The notes: generated from the letters alone by a model not told the origin. A DNA stretch of 18,820 nucleotides from an uncultured Oscillospiraceae bacterium (GCA_934481385.1 CAKSPD010000023.1:1-18820), one strand, 5' to 3'. Positions 1 through 7,977 are shown, counted from the stretch's first letter. Numbers and translations are program-made.

Positions 1-24
1 GAGTCTGCGGACAAAAAGTTGGAC
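1..24. repeat. left terminal inverted repeat of the IS
   Basis: Begins gagtctgcggacaaaaagtt and is the exact reverse complement of 1712-1735. It lies 64 bp beyond the stop codon of the transposase. Confidence 0.92.
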
Positions 25-87
25 ACGAAAATTCATCGCATTCAGGCTATTTTGCCCGTAAAAATAACAATTGTACATTATCGTCTT

Positions 88-1692
88 TCAGGATTCCGCA
101 ATGAAACGCCTTGTTTGACGAAATGGAATGCCGATAGAAACACGATACTCCATCGGGCTTTTGAAACCAAGTTTTTGCTTGATTCGCTTTTCTCGAAACC
201 AGAAAAGATAATCGTTCAAAAAACAGCTAAATTCATTTATGGAAACATTTTTCCAATTGCGTCCATAAAAAATTGCATTTTTGATTACACCGAAAAATCC
301 CTCACACGCTGCATTGTCCGGAGAACACCCTTTCTTAGACATAGATCGAATCAAATGATATTTTTACATTCTTTCAATCCAGCCTGGCCAACGGTAATGG
401 GAGCCGCGATCAGAATGAACGATTGGATGTTCATCTTCTTTTAGGAAATGAACAGCATGATCAAGCATAGAATTGACCATATTTGCATCAGGGGATGTGC
501 CAATCACCCAACTGACAGGCATTCCATCGAAACAATCAATGATTGGTGACAAATATACTTTTCCTGCAGGAATTGAGAATTCAGTAATGTCAGTCAGCCA
601 TTTTTGATTTGGCTGATCAGCATGAAAATTACGTTCCAGCAAATTCGGTACTGCCGGCGTAATTTCTCCTGCATAGGAAGCATACTTTTTTTCTTTCTTT
701 TGATATACCTTCAGTTCTTCTTGCTTCATGATACGGCGTACTCTTTTTTCGAAAATATAAATTCCAATTTCTGACAAAGCAGCGTGAATACGCCGATATC
801 CGTATTCCTTGTAATTTTTCAGAAAGACCTGTTTGAATTGCTCTCTATAAGCATCGTCCCGATCAGGTTGAGCAATCGCATGATGCTGATAGTAATAGCT
901 GCTTTTCGACAGATCCAGCATTTTAAAAAGTGCATCAATATGATATTTTTCTTTTAAGGCATCGATCACTATTGTCTTCTCACGATTGCTCATCGTTTTT
1001 AAATCAATGCCTCCGAATTTTTTTAACATGATACCTGCCACTTCAAGAGCATCACGTTCCATTTGCAGCTTTTGTACTTCTTTCTGCAATTTGGCACGTT
1101 CTTCCGCAAGTGCAGCATTTTCGGCCATAAGCTGTTCAATGCTTTCGTAGATCTCATCGTAAGTCGGTTCTTTTTTGTTTCCATGTTTGTGCATTCTTTC
1201 CTGATACTCCTTACTGAGCAAGACGGCAGATGCCTTCTTTATAGTGTTGGGTGCAATATGATATTTGTTTCCGATCGTTACAAGATCGCTCTCATTTGCA
1301 CAAAATGCGATTGCCGCTTTGATAAAATTTTCTTTTGTATATTCTATCATATATGGCGAAATTTCGCAAGCTTTTTCCTTCTCTTTTTCCGCTGCTTTTA
1401 CCCATAATCTAAGCTGTTCCGATGATGGATAGCCAAGCTTGTTTGCAGCATCTTGATAACTGCCCTTATTATCATGATAAAATTGAACTGTGGCAGCTTT
1501 TTCTTCTTCGTTATAGTATATGCGTTCTGGCTTGACTGGTTTTTTATGCAATTCTCCATTTTGCTGATACTCGTGAATCCATTTGTAGAGTTCTTTTGAA
1601 CTGGGATATCCAAGTATTTGCAATGTTTTGCTCACTGACTTCGTCTGCTGATATGTTTCGATTGCTTTCTTTCGTTGTTTGTAACTATACAT
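88..1692 (-). pseudogene. IS3-family transposase interrupted by one in-frame stop
   Basis: The frame starts at ATG 1692, 11 nt after an AAGGAG site, and would give 534 residues. In order it shows two N-terminal helix-turn-helix copies sharing the string LGYPSS (about 12-40 and 79-100), a third HTH-like segment (about 136-160), a Leu/Glu coiled coil (185-216), an HTH_21-like segment (250-330) and an rve-type integrase core. The catalytic triad is D368 (TDIT), D428 (HSDRG) and E464 (NAACEGFFG). Codon 443 (364-366) is TAA where lysine would be expected, and the reading continues in the same frame to the stop at 88-90. Counting the stop as one residue, D428 and E464 are separated by exactly 35 positions, so this is a single-base nonsense change and not a frameshift. 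Without readthrough the product lacks the catalytic E. The orfA- and orfB-like parts lie in one frame, not in the two overlapping frames usual for the family. Confidence 0.88.
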
Positions 1693-1711
1693 TCATTTGT
1701 GCACTCCTTAC

Positions 1712-1735
1712 GTCCAACTTTTTGTCCGCAGACTC
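1712..1735. repeat. right terminal inverted repeat of the IS
   Basis: Exact 24-bp reverse complement of 1-24. It lies just upstream of the transposase ribosome binding site (AAGGAG on the minus strand near 1704-1709), so it is the promoter-proximal end of the element. Confidence 0.92.
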
Positions 1736-2039
1736 ACTTGACTATCTTTATTACCCTATACATAAATTTTTTAGTCTATAAACATTATAAATTAGCAATA
1801 TAACTGTAAAAATCAACAATCAAAATCCAAATAATATAGTTTTTACAAATTTTATGCTCTCATTATACAATATTCGACAAGAAAAAACTTAATAAAATCA
1901 ATATAAAATTGATATAAAAAATATATATGAAAATTTCCTGTTTCAATCTTTTCAGGATATTCAGCTGATAATTTTTCTTGTTACAACATTGAATTGGACG
2001 ATATGCTTGTAATATCAAGAATAATAAGCCAATTAATTG
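1736..2039. other. AT-rich stretch without a supported gene
   Basis: About 300 bp between the IS and the tRNA-Pro terminator. It is strongly AT-rich with no ribosome binding site in front of a convincing frame. A plus-strand frame stays open from 1931 to 2173, but it has no early start and runs through the terminator hairpin into the tRNA. A minus-strand frame of 74 codons (1863-2087) also runs through the hairpin. Either could be decayed DNA next to the IS; I see no functional feature. Confidence 0.5.
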
Positions 2040-2072
2040 AAAAAAAGAAAACCGTTCCTTTTGGAACGGTTT
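2040..2072 (-). terminator. intrinsic terminator for tRNA-Pro
   Basis: A 10-bp stem (2049-2058 with 2063-2072, AAACCGTTCC/GGAACGGTTT) with a TTTT loop on the plus strand. Read on the minus strand it is followed by T, C and then seven T residues. It lies about 95 bp downstream of the tRNA-Pro 3' end and has no U-tract in the plus direction. Confidence 0.75.
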
Positions 2073-2165
2073 GTACAAGTGTTTCACTTAATGTCACACC
2101 TATACTAAATAAACAAAAAATGCGTTGTAACCTATTTCAGAAACAACACATTACTTTAAAAAATA

Positions 2166-2241
2166 TGGTCTGAGTGACGGGACTTGAACCCACGGCCTCT
2201 ACCACCCCAAGGTAGCGCGCTACCATCTGCGCCACACCCAG
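2166..2241 (-). tRNA. tRNA-Pro (anticodon GGG)
   Basis: A 76-nt cloverleaf on the minus strand. The acceptor stem CTGGGTG pairs with CACTCAG (one G-T pair), U8 and G9 are followed by the GCGC D-stem, the anticodon stem CTACC/GGTAG encloses loop TTGGGGT (anticodon GGG), and the T-arm contains GGTTCAAGTCC. The discriminator A is followed by an encoded CCA at 2166-2168. It has its own promoter and terminator, so it is a single-gene unit. Confidence 0.95.
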
Positions 2242-2278
2242 ACTTCAAGGGGAGTTGCTAACTTTAAGCAACGAATAT

Positions 2279-2307
2279 AGTATATCACATAAAAAGCAGT
2301 TTGTCAA
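2279..2307 (-). promoter_or_regulatory. promoter of tRNA-Pro
   Basis: Minus-strand TTGACA (2302-2307), a 17-bp spacer and TATACT (2279-2284), with the -10 box 37 bp upstream of the mature tRNA 5' end. It is nearly consensus sigma-A. Confidence 0.85.
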
Positions 2308-2367
2308 TAGGAAACAATAAATAAAAATGTTTTAATCAGTTTTACCAGAATTTTACACAGGAAAGTA

Positions 2368-2396
2368 TTGACTATTTTCCTTTTTTGTGCGATAAT
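2368..2396 (+). promoter_or_regulatory. promoter of the DUF368 gene
   Basis: TTGACT (2368-2373), a 17-bp spacer and GATAAT (2391-2396), 40 bp before the start codon. The leader is short, with no room for a riboswitch. Confidence 0.8.
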
Positions 2397-2436
2397 ACTT
2401 TTATATTATTAAAAAAAGAAAGGATTTTCAATTAAA

Positions 2437-3330
2437 ATGGAACATGTTGTTAATGTATTGAAAGGAATTGTCATAGGTGTTGCCAATGCAATTCCGGGAG
2501 TAAGCGGTGGTACTATGATGGTCATAATGAAAGTTTTTGACCGACTCTTAGGAGCTGTAAGCTTTAACTTAAAAAAGCTCAAAGAAAACTTCTGGTTTCT
2601 GCTTACTATTGTAATAGGTATGGGAATAGGTGTTATACTTTCATCAAAGGTACTGTCAATATGCTTTGAACAATTTTATGTTCAGACACAATTTTTCTTT
2701 ATGGGAGTTGTCCTCGGAAGTCTGCCTATGATTTACAAAGAAGCTACAAAAGAAAAAAAGCTCACCCCTGTTCATCTGATACCATTTGCAATAGGTGTTG
2801 CTGTTATTATAGGAGTATCACTGATAAGCTCATCTATGGGAGCAAATACAGTCCGTACAACTCTTGATGTGTCAACATTCATATATCTTGTAATTGTATC
2901 AATAATCGCTGCGGCAGCTATGATTATGCCGGGACTCAGCGGAAGTCTTGTTCTTCTCATACTCGGCGGATACCAGACTGCAATACAGGCTGTTGATGAA
3001 ATGAATATCCCGATACTTATTCCGATTGCAATAGGTATTATAATTGGTATTGTTGCCTGTGCAAAACTCATTACATTATGCCTTAAAAAATGGCAGAGAG
3101 GTACTTATTCAGTAATACTTGGTCTTATATTCGGTTCATTCTATGCAATATTCCCTCGTGAATCAACATCTGTTCAGATTATTGACGGAGTTGAAAAAAC
3201 TGTTACAGAAGGTGCAAATTTCCATTTTAATTCAACAGGAATTATTGCAATCATAATCGGAATTATCGGCGTTATACTTCCTCTTTCAATGGAACTTATA
3301 GACAAAAAGAAAAAAGCAGAAACAGCATAA
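2437..3330 (+). CDS. DUF368 membrane protein, PopT-type undecaprenyl-phosphate translocase
   Basis: A 297-residue polytopic membrane protein. It shows the two family signatures, PGVSGGT at 20-26 and PGLSGS at 165-170, each near the start of a homologous half, with hydrophobic segments at about 53-75, 84-100, 113-132, 146-175, 191-212, 224-240 and 267-286 and a Lys-rich C-terminal tail. DUF368 (PopT) proteins recycle the lipid carrier undecaprenyl phosphate across the cytoplasmic membrane for peptidoglycan and other envelope polymers; that role is known for the family and inferred here. The start ATG follows GAAAGGA by the spacing usual in this window. It has its own promoter and terminator, so it is monocistronic. 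Length is normal for the family. Confidence 0.88.
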   Translation: MEHVVNVLKGIVIGVANAIPGVSGGTMMVIMKVFDRLLGAVSFNLKKLKENFWFLLTIVIGMGIGVILSSKVLSICFEQFYVQTQFFFMGVVLGSLPMIYKEATKEKKLTPVHLIPFAIGVAVIIGVSLISSSMGANTVRTTLDVSTFIYLVIVSIIAAAAMIMPGLSGSLVLLILGGYQTAIQAVDEMNIPILIPIAIGIIIGIVACAKLITLCLKKWQRGTYSVILGLIFGSFYAIFPRESTSVQIIDGVEKTVTEGANFHFNSTGIIAIIIGIIGVILPLSMELIDKKKKAETA

Positions 3331-3341
3331 AACAGATTTTT

Positions 3342-3373
3342 AAGCCTCATTTTTATGAGGCTTTCTTTTTTTT
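3342..3373 (+). terminator. intrinsic terminator after the DUF368 gene
   Basis: AAGCCTCAT (3342-3350), TTTT loop, ATGAGGCTT (3355-3363), then TC and eight T residues. It separates this gene from the GH5 promoter that begins ten bases later. Confidence 0.9.
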
Positions 3374-3382
3374 CGGAAAATA

Positions 3383-3411
3383 TTGACTTTTGAACAAAAA
3401 AATGCTATTAT
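3383..3411 (+). promoter_or_regulatory. promoter of the GH5-cobalamin adenosyltransferase-metY operon
   Basis: TTGACT (3383-3388), a 17-bp spacer and TATTAT (3406-3411), 51 bp before the GH5 start. I see no operator-like dyad, and the leader is too short for a cobalamin or SAM riboswitch. Confidence 0.8.
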
Positions 3412-3462
3412 TAATTCAAAAGAAATTTTTTATAATTTTAAAATGAAAGGACTTGATTTTTT

Positions 3463-5298
3463 ATGAAATTTTCTGCAATAACAAAAAAACTTGTTTCAAT
3501 GTTTACTGTTACTGCTATGGTATCCGCAAGTGCTGTTTCTATGATGTCAGGAATATGCTCTGCAAATGCTGTTGATGACGGAAATGATGACTGGCTTCAT
3601 GCTGTCGGAAGCAGACTTTATGACAAGGACGGCAATGAAGTATGGCTCACCGGTGCAAACTGGTTCGGTCTTAATTGCGGAGAGGCTATCCCCCACTATC
3701 TCTGGAGTGCTGACTGCGATGATATGCTTTCAGAAGTTGCCGACAGAGGTATAAATGTTATACGTTTTCCAATATCAACTGAACTTCTTATGTCATGGAT
3801 GAACGGAACTCCTAATCCTGTCGGAAGTGTTCAGGCATCATATGACCCCCCTGTTGATAAAGATGACGGCAACGGCGGTGTCATAAAGGCAGGAACATAC
3901 GGAAATATCAACAAGGATTTCCTTCAGGCAGACGGTAAAACCCTCAAAAACAGTGAGGAAATTTTTGATGTTATTCTCGGAAAATGCAAAAAATACGGTA
4001 TAAAGGCATTTATCGATATTCACAGCCCTCATACTGATAACTCAGGTCATAACTATAACCTTTGGTACGGCAAGGAAACTACTGACGGAACAATGGTTAC
4101 AACTGACCTCTGGATAGATTCTCTTGTATGGGTTGCAGACAAATATAAAAATGATGATACACTTATCGGCTATGACCTAAAAAATGAACCGCATGGAAAA
4201 GGTCAGGAGGGTGATAAGGCTGCAAAATGGGACGGCTCAACAGATGAAAATAACTGGGCTTATGCTGCAACAAAATGTGCTGATGCCATTCTTGATGTAA
4301 ACCCGAATGCACTTATCTTTATTGAAGGTGTTGAACAGTCTATGAGCGGTGCTATGGCAGGTGATTACTGGGGTATGCCCGACAGACGTGACAATTCTCC
4401 ATATATTGGTGCATGGTGGGGCGGAAATTTCAGAGGTGCAAGAGAATATCCTATAAAGCCTGAACATGGTACAAGTCAGATTGTTTATTCTCCTCACGAT
4501 TACGGCCCGTCTGTTTACGCTCAGACTTGGTTTGACAAAGATTTCACTACACAGACTCTCCTTGACGATTACTGGTATGATACATGGGCATATATCAATG
4601 CTGAAGATATTGCTCCTGAACTTATTGGTGAATGGGGCGGTCATATGGACGGTGCTGAAAATCAGAAGTGGATGGAACTCCTCCGTGACTATATGATTGA
4701 CAACCACATAAACCATACATTCTGGTGTCTTAATACAAACTCCGGCGATACAGGCGGACTCTGGGCAGGTTTCCAGTATTCAATCAATACCGGAAGCAAG
4801 ATTACATGGGAAGAAGACAAATATGCTCTCTTTGAAAAATCACTCTGGCAGACTCTGGAAACAGGTAAATATATAGGTCTTGACCACCAGAAAGCTCTCG
4901 GAAACAACGGAACAGGTCTTTCACTCAGTGAATTTTATGAGTCATATGCCTCAACTGAAGGAAGTAACCTTGACGGCGGTACTATCGTTGACAGCGGAAC
5001 TGTAAAGCCTACTGCAACTACTGCCACAGCAAAACCAACTGAAACAACATCAACTACTACTGTAACTTCTTCTGATTCCGATATTGTTTACGGTGATGCA
5101 AACCTTGACGGAAGTGTTGATATTGCCGATGCTGTCGCAATCGCCTCATATGTCGGAGATTCAAAGAAAAATGCTCTCAAAGCTCAGGGACTCATCAATG
5201 CTGATGTTCACGGTGACAAAAACGGCGTAAATGCTAATGACGCTCTCGCAATTCAGCAGTACCTTGCAGGAATTATTACTGCGATTCCCGTTAAATAA
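3463..5298 (+). CDS. secreted GH5 family glycanase (probable endoglucanase) with type I dockerin
   Basis: A 611-residue precursor. Residues 1-36 form a signal peptide (Lys-rich start, hydrophobic core, likely cut after SANA). The GH5 (beta/alpha)8 catalytic domain spans about 45-475: INVIRFPIS (97-105), IDIHSPH (184-190), the acid/base in NEP (E242), HDY (345-347) and the nucleophile in ELIGEWGG (E390). A Thr/Pro linker (about 512-540) leads to a dockerin (541-611) with two calcium-loop segments, DANLDGSVDIAD (545-556) and the poorer ADVHGDKNGVNAND (580-593). The dockerin should plug the enzyme into a cohesin-bearing scaffoldin outside the cell. GH5 enzymes hydrolyse beta-1,4-glucans or mannans; endoglucanase is the likeliest activity, but the subfamily cannot be fixed by eye. 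A GAAAGGA ribosome binding site precedes ATG. No terminator follows; the stop overlaps the next start. Confidence 0.93.
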   Translation: MKFSAITKKLVSMFTVTAMVSASAVSMMSGICSANAVDDGNDDWLHAVGSRLYDKDGNEVWLTGANWFGLNCGEAIPHYLWSADCDDMLSEVADRGINVIRFPISTELLMSWMNGTPNPVGSVQASYDPPVDKDDGNGGVIKAGTYGNINKDFLQADGKTLKNSEEIFDVILGKCKKYGIKAFIDIHSPHTDNSGHNYNLWYGKETTDGTMVTTDLWIDSLVWVADKYKNDDTLIGYDLKNEPHGKGQEGDKAAKWDGSTDENNWAYAATKCADAILDVNPNALIFIEGVEQSMSGAMAGDYWGMPDRRDNSPYIGAWWGGNFRGAREYPIKPEHGTSQIVYSPHDYGPSVYAQTWFDKDFTTQTLLDDYWYDTWAYINAEDIAPELIGEWGGHMDGAENQKWMELLRDYMIDNHINHTFWCLNTNSGDTGGLWAGFQYSINTGSKITWEEDKYALFEKSLWQTLETGKYIGLDHQKALGNNGTGLSLSEFYESYASTEGSNLDGGTIVDSGTVKPTATTATAKPTETTSTTTVTSSDSDIVYGDANLDGSVDIADAVAIASYVGDSKKNALKAQGLINADVHGDKNGVNANDALAIQQYLAGIITAIPVK

Positions 5299-5807
5299 TG
5301 GGACTTGTTCATATATACTGCGGTGACGGAAAGGGCAAGACCACTTCCGCCACCGGTCTTGCTGTGCGTTCTGCCGGTGCAGGAATGACAGTCTTTTTTG
5401 CAAGGCTTATGAAAGGCACTTATTCATCAGAATTAAAAATACTTGAACAGATTCCCGAATTTACTGTTATAAGCTGTGACAGAAATTATGGGTTCTCTTT
5501 CCGTATGTCTGAAAAGGACAAAGCCGAAATAACAAAATGTCATAACAGAATGATTTCAGAGGCTTTTTCATCGGGCTGTGATTTGATTGTTCTTGATGAA
5601 TTTTTTTCTGCATACAATTATAATCTTATAGACAGGGAGCTTGCCATCTCTCTTATAAAAAATAAAAATCCTGATACGGAACTTGTTCTTACGGGAAGAA
5701 ATCCGTCAGATGAATTTCTTGAGCTTGCAGATTACATAAGCAGTATAGATTGCATCAAACACCCTTACAATCTTGGAATAAAAGCCCGCAAGGGTATTGA
5801 ATATTAA
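5298..5807 (+). CDS. cob(I)alamin adenosyltransferase, CobO/CobA/BtuR family
   Basis: A 169-residue cytoplasmic P-loop enzyme that transfers the adenosyl group of ATP to reduced corrinoid, making adenosylcobalamin. It has the family Walker A GDGKGKTT at 9-16, a VLDEFF acidic motif at 98-103, TGRNP at 132-136 and the C-terminal signature KHPYNLGIKARKGIEY at 154-169. Length fits the short CobO class. Its ATG overlaps the GH5 stop codon as TAATG, and there is no purine-rich ribosome binding site in the 25 bases before it, so translation probably depends on ribosomes that have just finished the GH5 frame. The Walker A begins at residue 9, so no later start is possible. The next gene, metY, begins 24 bp downstream. 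Which B12-dependent enzyme it serves is not visible here. Confidence 0.9.
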   Translation: MGLVHIYCGDGKGKTTSATGLAVRSAGAGMTVFFARLMKGTYSSELKILEQIPEFTVISCDRNYGFSFRMSEKDKAEITKCHNRMISEAFSSGCDLIVLDEFFSAYNYNLIDRELAISLIKNKNPDTELVLTGRNPSDEFLELADYISSIDCIKHPYNLGIKARKGIEY

Positions 5808-5831
5808 CTTTTGAAAGGATTATATTAGAAT

Positions 5832-7100
5832 ATGAAAATTGAAACACAAGTTCTTCACGAAGGATATTCACCAAAAAACGGTGAACCGAGAGTTATGCCT
5901 ATTTATCAGAGTACAACCTATGTATATAATTCAACTGATGCCGTTGCCGATGTATTTGATGACCCTACAATCGGAATGATTTATTCAAGATTTGAAAACC
6001 CTACTACTGATGCTGTTGAAAAGAAAATCGCAGCTCTTGAAGGCGGTGCAGGTGCAATGTGTACATCATCAGGACAGGCTGCAACTATGCTTGCTGTCCT
6101 CAATATATGCAGTGCAGGCGACCACATTGTTTCAAGCTCATCTATATACGGCGGAACTCTCAATCTTCTTGCATTTACATTCAAAAAAATGGGAATAGAA
6201 TGTACATTCGTTGATGTTGATGCTGATGAAGCTGAAATAAGAAAAGCTATAAGACCGAATACAAAACTTATTTTCGGTGAAACTATTGCTAATCCGGCTC
6301 TTACTGTTCTTGACATAGAAAAATGGGCTGATATTGCACATTCAGAAGGTATTCCGCTTATCGTTGACAATACATTTGCAACACCTTTCCTTTGCAGACC
6401 TATTGAATGGGGGGCTGATATTGTTATCCATTCAACATCAAAATATATGGACGGCCACGCAGTTCAGGTAGGCGGTGTAATTGTTGACAGCGGTAAATTT
6501 GACTGGAAAAAATCAGGAAAATTCCCCTGCCTCACTGAACCTGATGAAAGCTATCATGGAATTATCTATACAGAAAAATATCCGTTTGCACCTTATATCG
6601 TTAAAGCAAGAATGCAGCTTATGCGTGATTTCGGCTGTTATCCTGCTGCAAACAGTTCATTCCTGCTCAATCTCGGACTTGAAACACTTGCTGTAAGAAT
6701 GCCGAGATACTGTGAAAATGCTCTTAAAGTTGCGAAATATATAAAGTCAACAGGAAAAGTTATTTCAATAAAATATGCCGGCCTTGAAGATGATATACAC
6801 CATAAGCGTGCTGAAAAATATCTTCCTCTCGGAACAGCCGGAGTTATCAGCTTTTCAGTTGCCGGAGGAAGAAAAACTGCTGTTAAGTTTATGGACGCTC
6901 TTAAACTTGCATCAAACGAAGTTCATGTTGCTGATATAAGAACCTGCGTTCTCAATCCTGCATCTGCTACTCACAGACAGCTTACTGAGGAACAGCTTGT
7001 TGCTGCCGGAATTGACCCCGGAATGATTCGTCTTTCAGTAGGTCTTGAAAATGCTGATGATATAATTGCTGACCTCAAACAAGCTTTTGCTGTTATATAA
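5832..7100 (+). CDS. metY: O-acetylhomoserine sulfhydrylase (Cys/Met metabolism PLP enzyme)
   Basis: A 422-residue fold-type I PLP enzyme of the Cys/Met metabolism family. Marks are YSRFENPT (51-58), SSGQAA (79-84), the aspartate that contacts the PLP pyridine nitrogen in VDNTFATP (D179), the Schiff-base lysine in HSTSKYMDGH (K204) and the substrate carboxylate-binding region near SVGLEN at the C-terminus. The length of about 420 and the insertion between K204 and about residue 260 fit the O-acetylhomoserine sulfhydrylase branch (sulfide plus O-acetylhomoserine to homocysteine) better than cystathionine synthases of about 380 residues; methionine gamma-lyase is the main alternative. GAAAGGAT lies about 12 nt before the ATG. 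It is third in the operon, with no terminator before the promoter at 7123. Confidence 0.87.
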   Translation: MKIETQVLHEGYSPKNGEPRVMPIYQSTTYVYNSTDAVADVFDDPTIGMIYSRFENPTTDAVEKKIAALEGGAGAMCTSSGQAATMLAVLNICSAGDHIVSSSSIYGGTLNLLAFTFKKMGIECTFVDVDADEAEIRKAIRPNTKLIFGETIANPALTVLDIEKWADIAHSEGIPLIVDNTFATPFLCRPIEWGADIVIHSTSKYMDGHAVQVGGVIVDSGKFDWKKSGKFPCLTEPDESYHGIIYTEKYPFAPYIVKARMQLMRDFGCYPAANSSFLLNLGLETLAVRMPRYCENALKVAKYIKSTGKVISIKYAGLEDDIHHKRAEKYLPLGTAGVISFSVAGGRKTAVKFMDALKLASNEVHVADIRTCVLNPASATHRQLTEEQLVAAGIDPGMIRLSVGLENADDIIADLKQAFAVI

Positions 7101-7122
7101 TGAATAAAATTAATATTTCCTC

Positions 7123-7151
7123 TTGACATCTGATAAATTTTGCATTAAAAT
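7123..7151 (+). promoter_or_regulatory. promoter of the membrane-anchored acidic protein gene
   Basis: TTGACA (7123-7128), a 17-bp spacer and TAAAAT (7146-7151). It begins only 22 bp after the metY stop with no terminator between, so the next gene can be read both from here and by read-through. Confidence 0.8.
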
Positions 7152-7179
7152 AAATTTATATTGTTTTAAGGAAGTGCTT

Positions 7180-7890
7180 ATGATGTACAAATTAAAGGAT
7201 TTTTTCGGAAATCTCTCAAAATCTACAAAACTTACTATGATTTCCTGCGGTATATTTATTATTCTTACTTTTGTTATTCTTCTGTTTTTTGTAATGTTCC
7301 CCATAACACCTTCTGAAAAGGTTATTTCAGGAATGGGACGTGCAGGACTTGTAAATTCTGACGGTAAAAAATCAAATTACGGCGATTCTGCTCTTGACGG
7401 AGTTGTTATTACTACTTCTGTTTCTGATTCATCAGGAAAGAAAAACACTGTAATTACTACTGACGGCAGTCACAGGTCAAGTTATGTTGACAAGATATTC
7501 ACTACAAATAACGGGTATGTATATACAGGCCCTAAAACAGATTATTCAAGCTCAAATCAGACATATACAAGAACTGTTGAAAACAATAATAACAACAACA
7601 ATTACAGCTATGAAGAACCTGATTATAATGAACCTACACAACCATATGAACCTGAACCGGATAATAATGATTCTTCTTCTTCAGAACCTTCTTATGAACC
7701 TACTGTTCCTGATTATTCAGAACCGGATACTTCTAATGTACCTGATGAAAGTTCATCAGAACCGGATATTCCTGATGTTCCTCCGGTAACAGAACCGCCT
7801 GCTCCGGATAATCCGCCAGATGATTCATCTTATGTAGAGCCTGTTCCCTCCGATGAACCGGATACAGTTTCAGATTCCACAGAATTTTAA
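7180..7890 (+). CDS. membrane-anchored protein with acidic Pro/Ser/Glu-rich extracellular tail
   Basis: A 236-residue protein from ATG 7180 (ATG 7183 is also possible), chosen because AAGGAAG lies just upstream; the frame is open back to 7123, but that stretch is the promoter. A short Lys-rich cytoplasmic part (1-18) is followed by one membrane segment at about 19-41 and a roughly 55-residue stretch beginning MFPITPSEKVISGMGR. An Asn run (about 136-141) then leads into about 95 residues of disordered repeats of EPS, EPD, YEP and PDVPP type, with no Cys and a high negative charge. There is no known domain, catalytic motif or sortase signal. It could be a surface spacer or wall-associated protein; the function is unknown. 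It has its own promoter and a strong terminator. Confidence 0.75.
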   Translation: MMYKLKDFFGNLSKSTKLTMISCGIFIILTFVILLFFVMFPITPSEKVISGMGRAGLVNSDGKKSNYGDSALDGVVITTSVSDSSGKKNTVITTDGSHRSSYVDKIFTTNNGYVYTGPKTDYSSSNQTYTRTVENNNNNNNYSYEEPDYNEPTQPYEPEPDNNDSSSSEPSYEPTVPDYSEPDTSNVPDESSSEPDIPDVPPVTEPPAPDNPPDDSSYVEPVPSDEPDTVSDSTEF

Positions 7891-7898
7891 TATTACTC

Positions 7899-7927
7899 AA
7901 TCCGCCTTATTCAAGGCGGATTTTTTT
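7899..7927 (+). terminator. intrinsic terminator
   Basis: AATCCGCCTT (7899-7908), loop ATTC, AAGGCGGATT (7913-7922) and a T-run to 7927. It lies between the acidic protein gene and the copper operon. Confidence 0.92.
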
Positions 7928-7977
7928 ATGAATATTTCCAAATAATAAAGTTAAAAATAAAAAATACAGAAAAGGTA

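Larger units (their letters stand above)
1..1735 (-). mobile_element. IS3-family insertion sequence
   Basis: The element is bounded by perfect 24-bp inverted repeats at 1-24 and 1712-1735 and is filled by one transposase gene read on the minus strand. The DDE residues with 35 residues between the second D and the E place it in the IS3 family. If the ends follow the family TG...CA rule, the true tips are 6 and 1730, and the outer five bases (gagtc / gactc) are extra inverted symmetry. A target-site duplication cannot be checked because the window starts exactly at the left repeat, which is what a contig broken at a repeated IS copy would look like. Confidence 0.9.

Noticed and set aside
1863..2087. 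74-codon minus-strand frame next to the IS
   Set aside because: It runs through the tRNA-Pro terminator hairpin, lacks a ribosome binding site and has the composition of translated AT-rich DNA.
1931..2173. 80-codon open plus-strand frame without an early start
   Set aside because: It reads through the terminator hairpin and into the tRNA 3' end. It may be a remnant of an older gene, but there is no family match I can support.
4237..4716. 159-codon minus-strand frame inside the GH5 gene
   Set aside because: It is antisense to the catalytic domain that carries the NEP and GEW motifs; there is no independent evidence for it.
5808..5831. SAM or cobalamin riboswitch before metY or the adenosyltransferase
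   Set aside because: The gaps are 24 bp and minus 1 bp, and the operon leader is about 45 nt, all too short.
7123..7179. Upstream extension of the membrane-anchored protein (MTSDKF...)
   Set aside because: The bases are the promoter (TTGACA, TAAAAT); AAGGAAG before ATG 7180 fixes the start.
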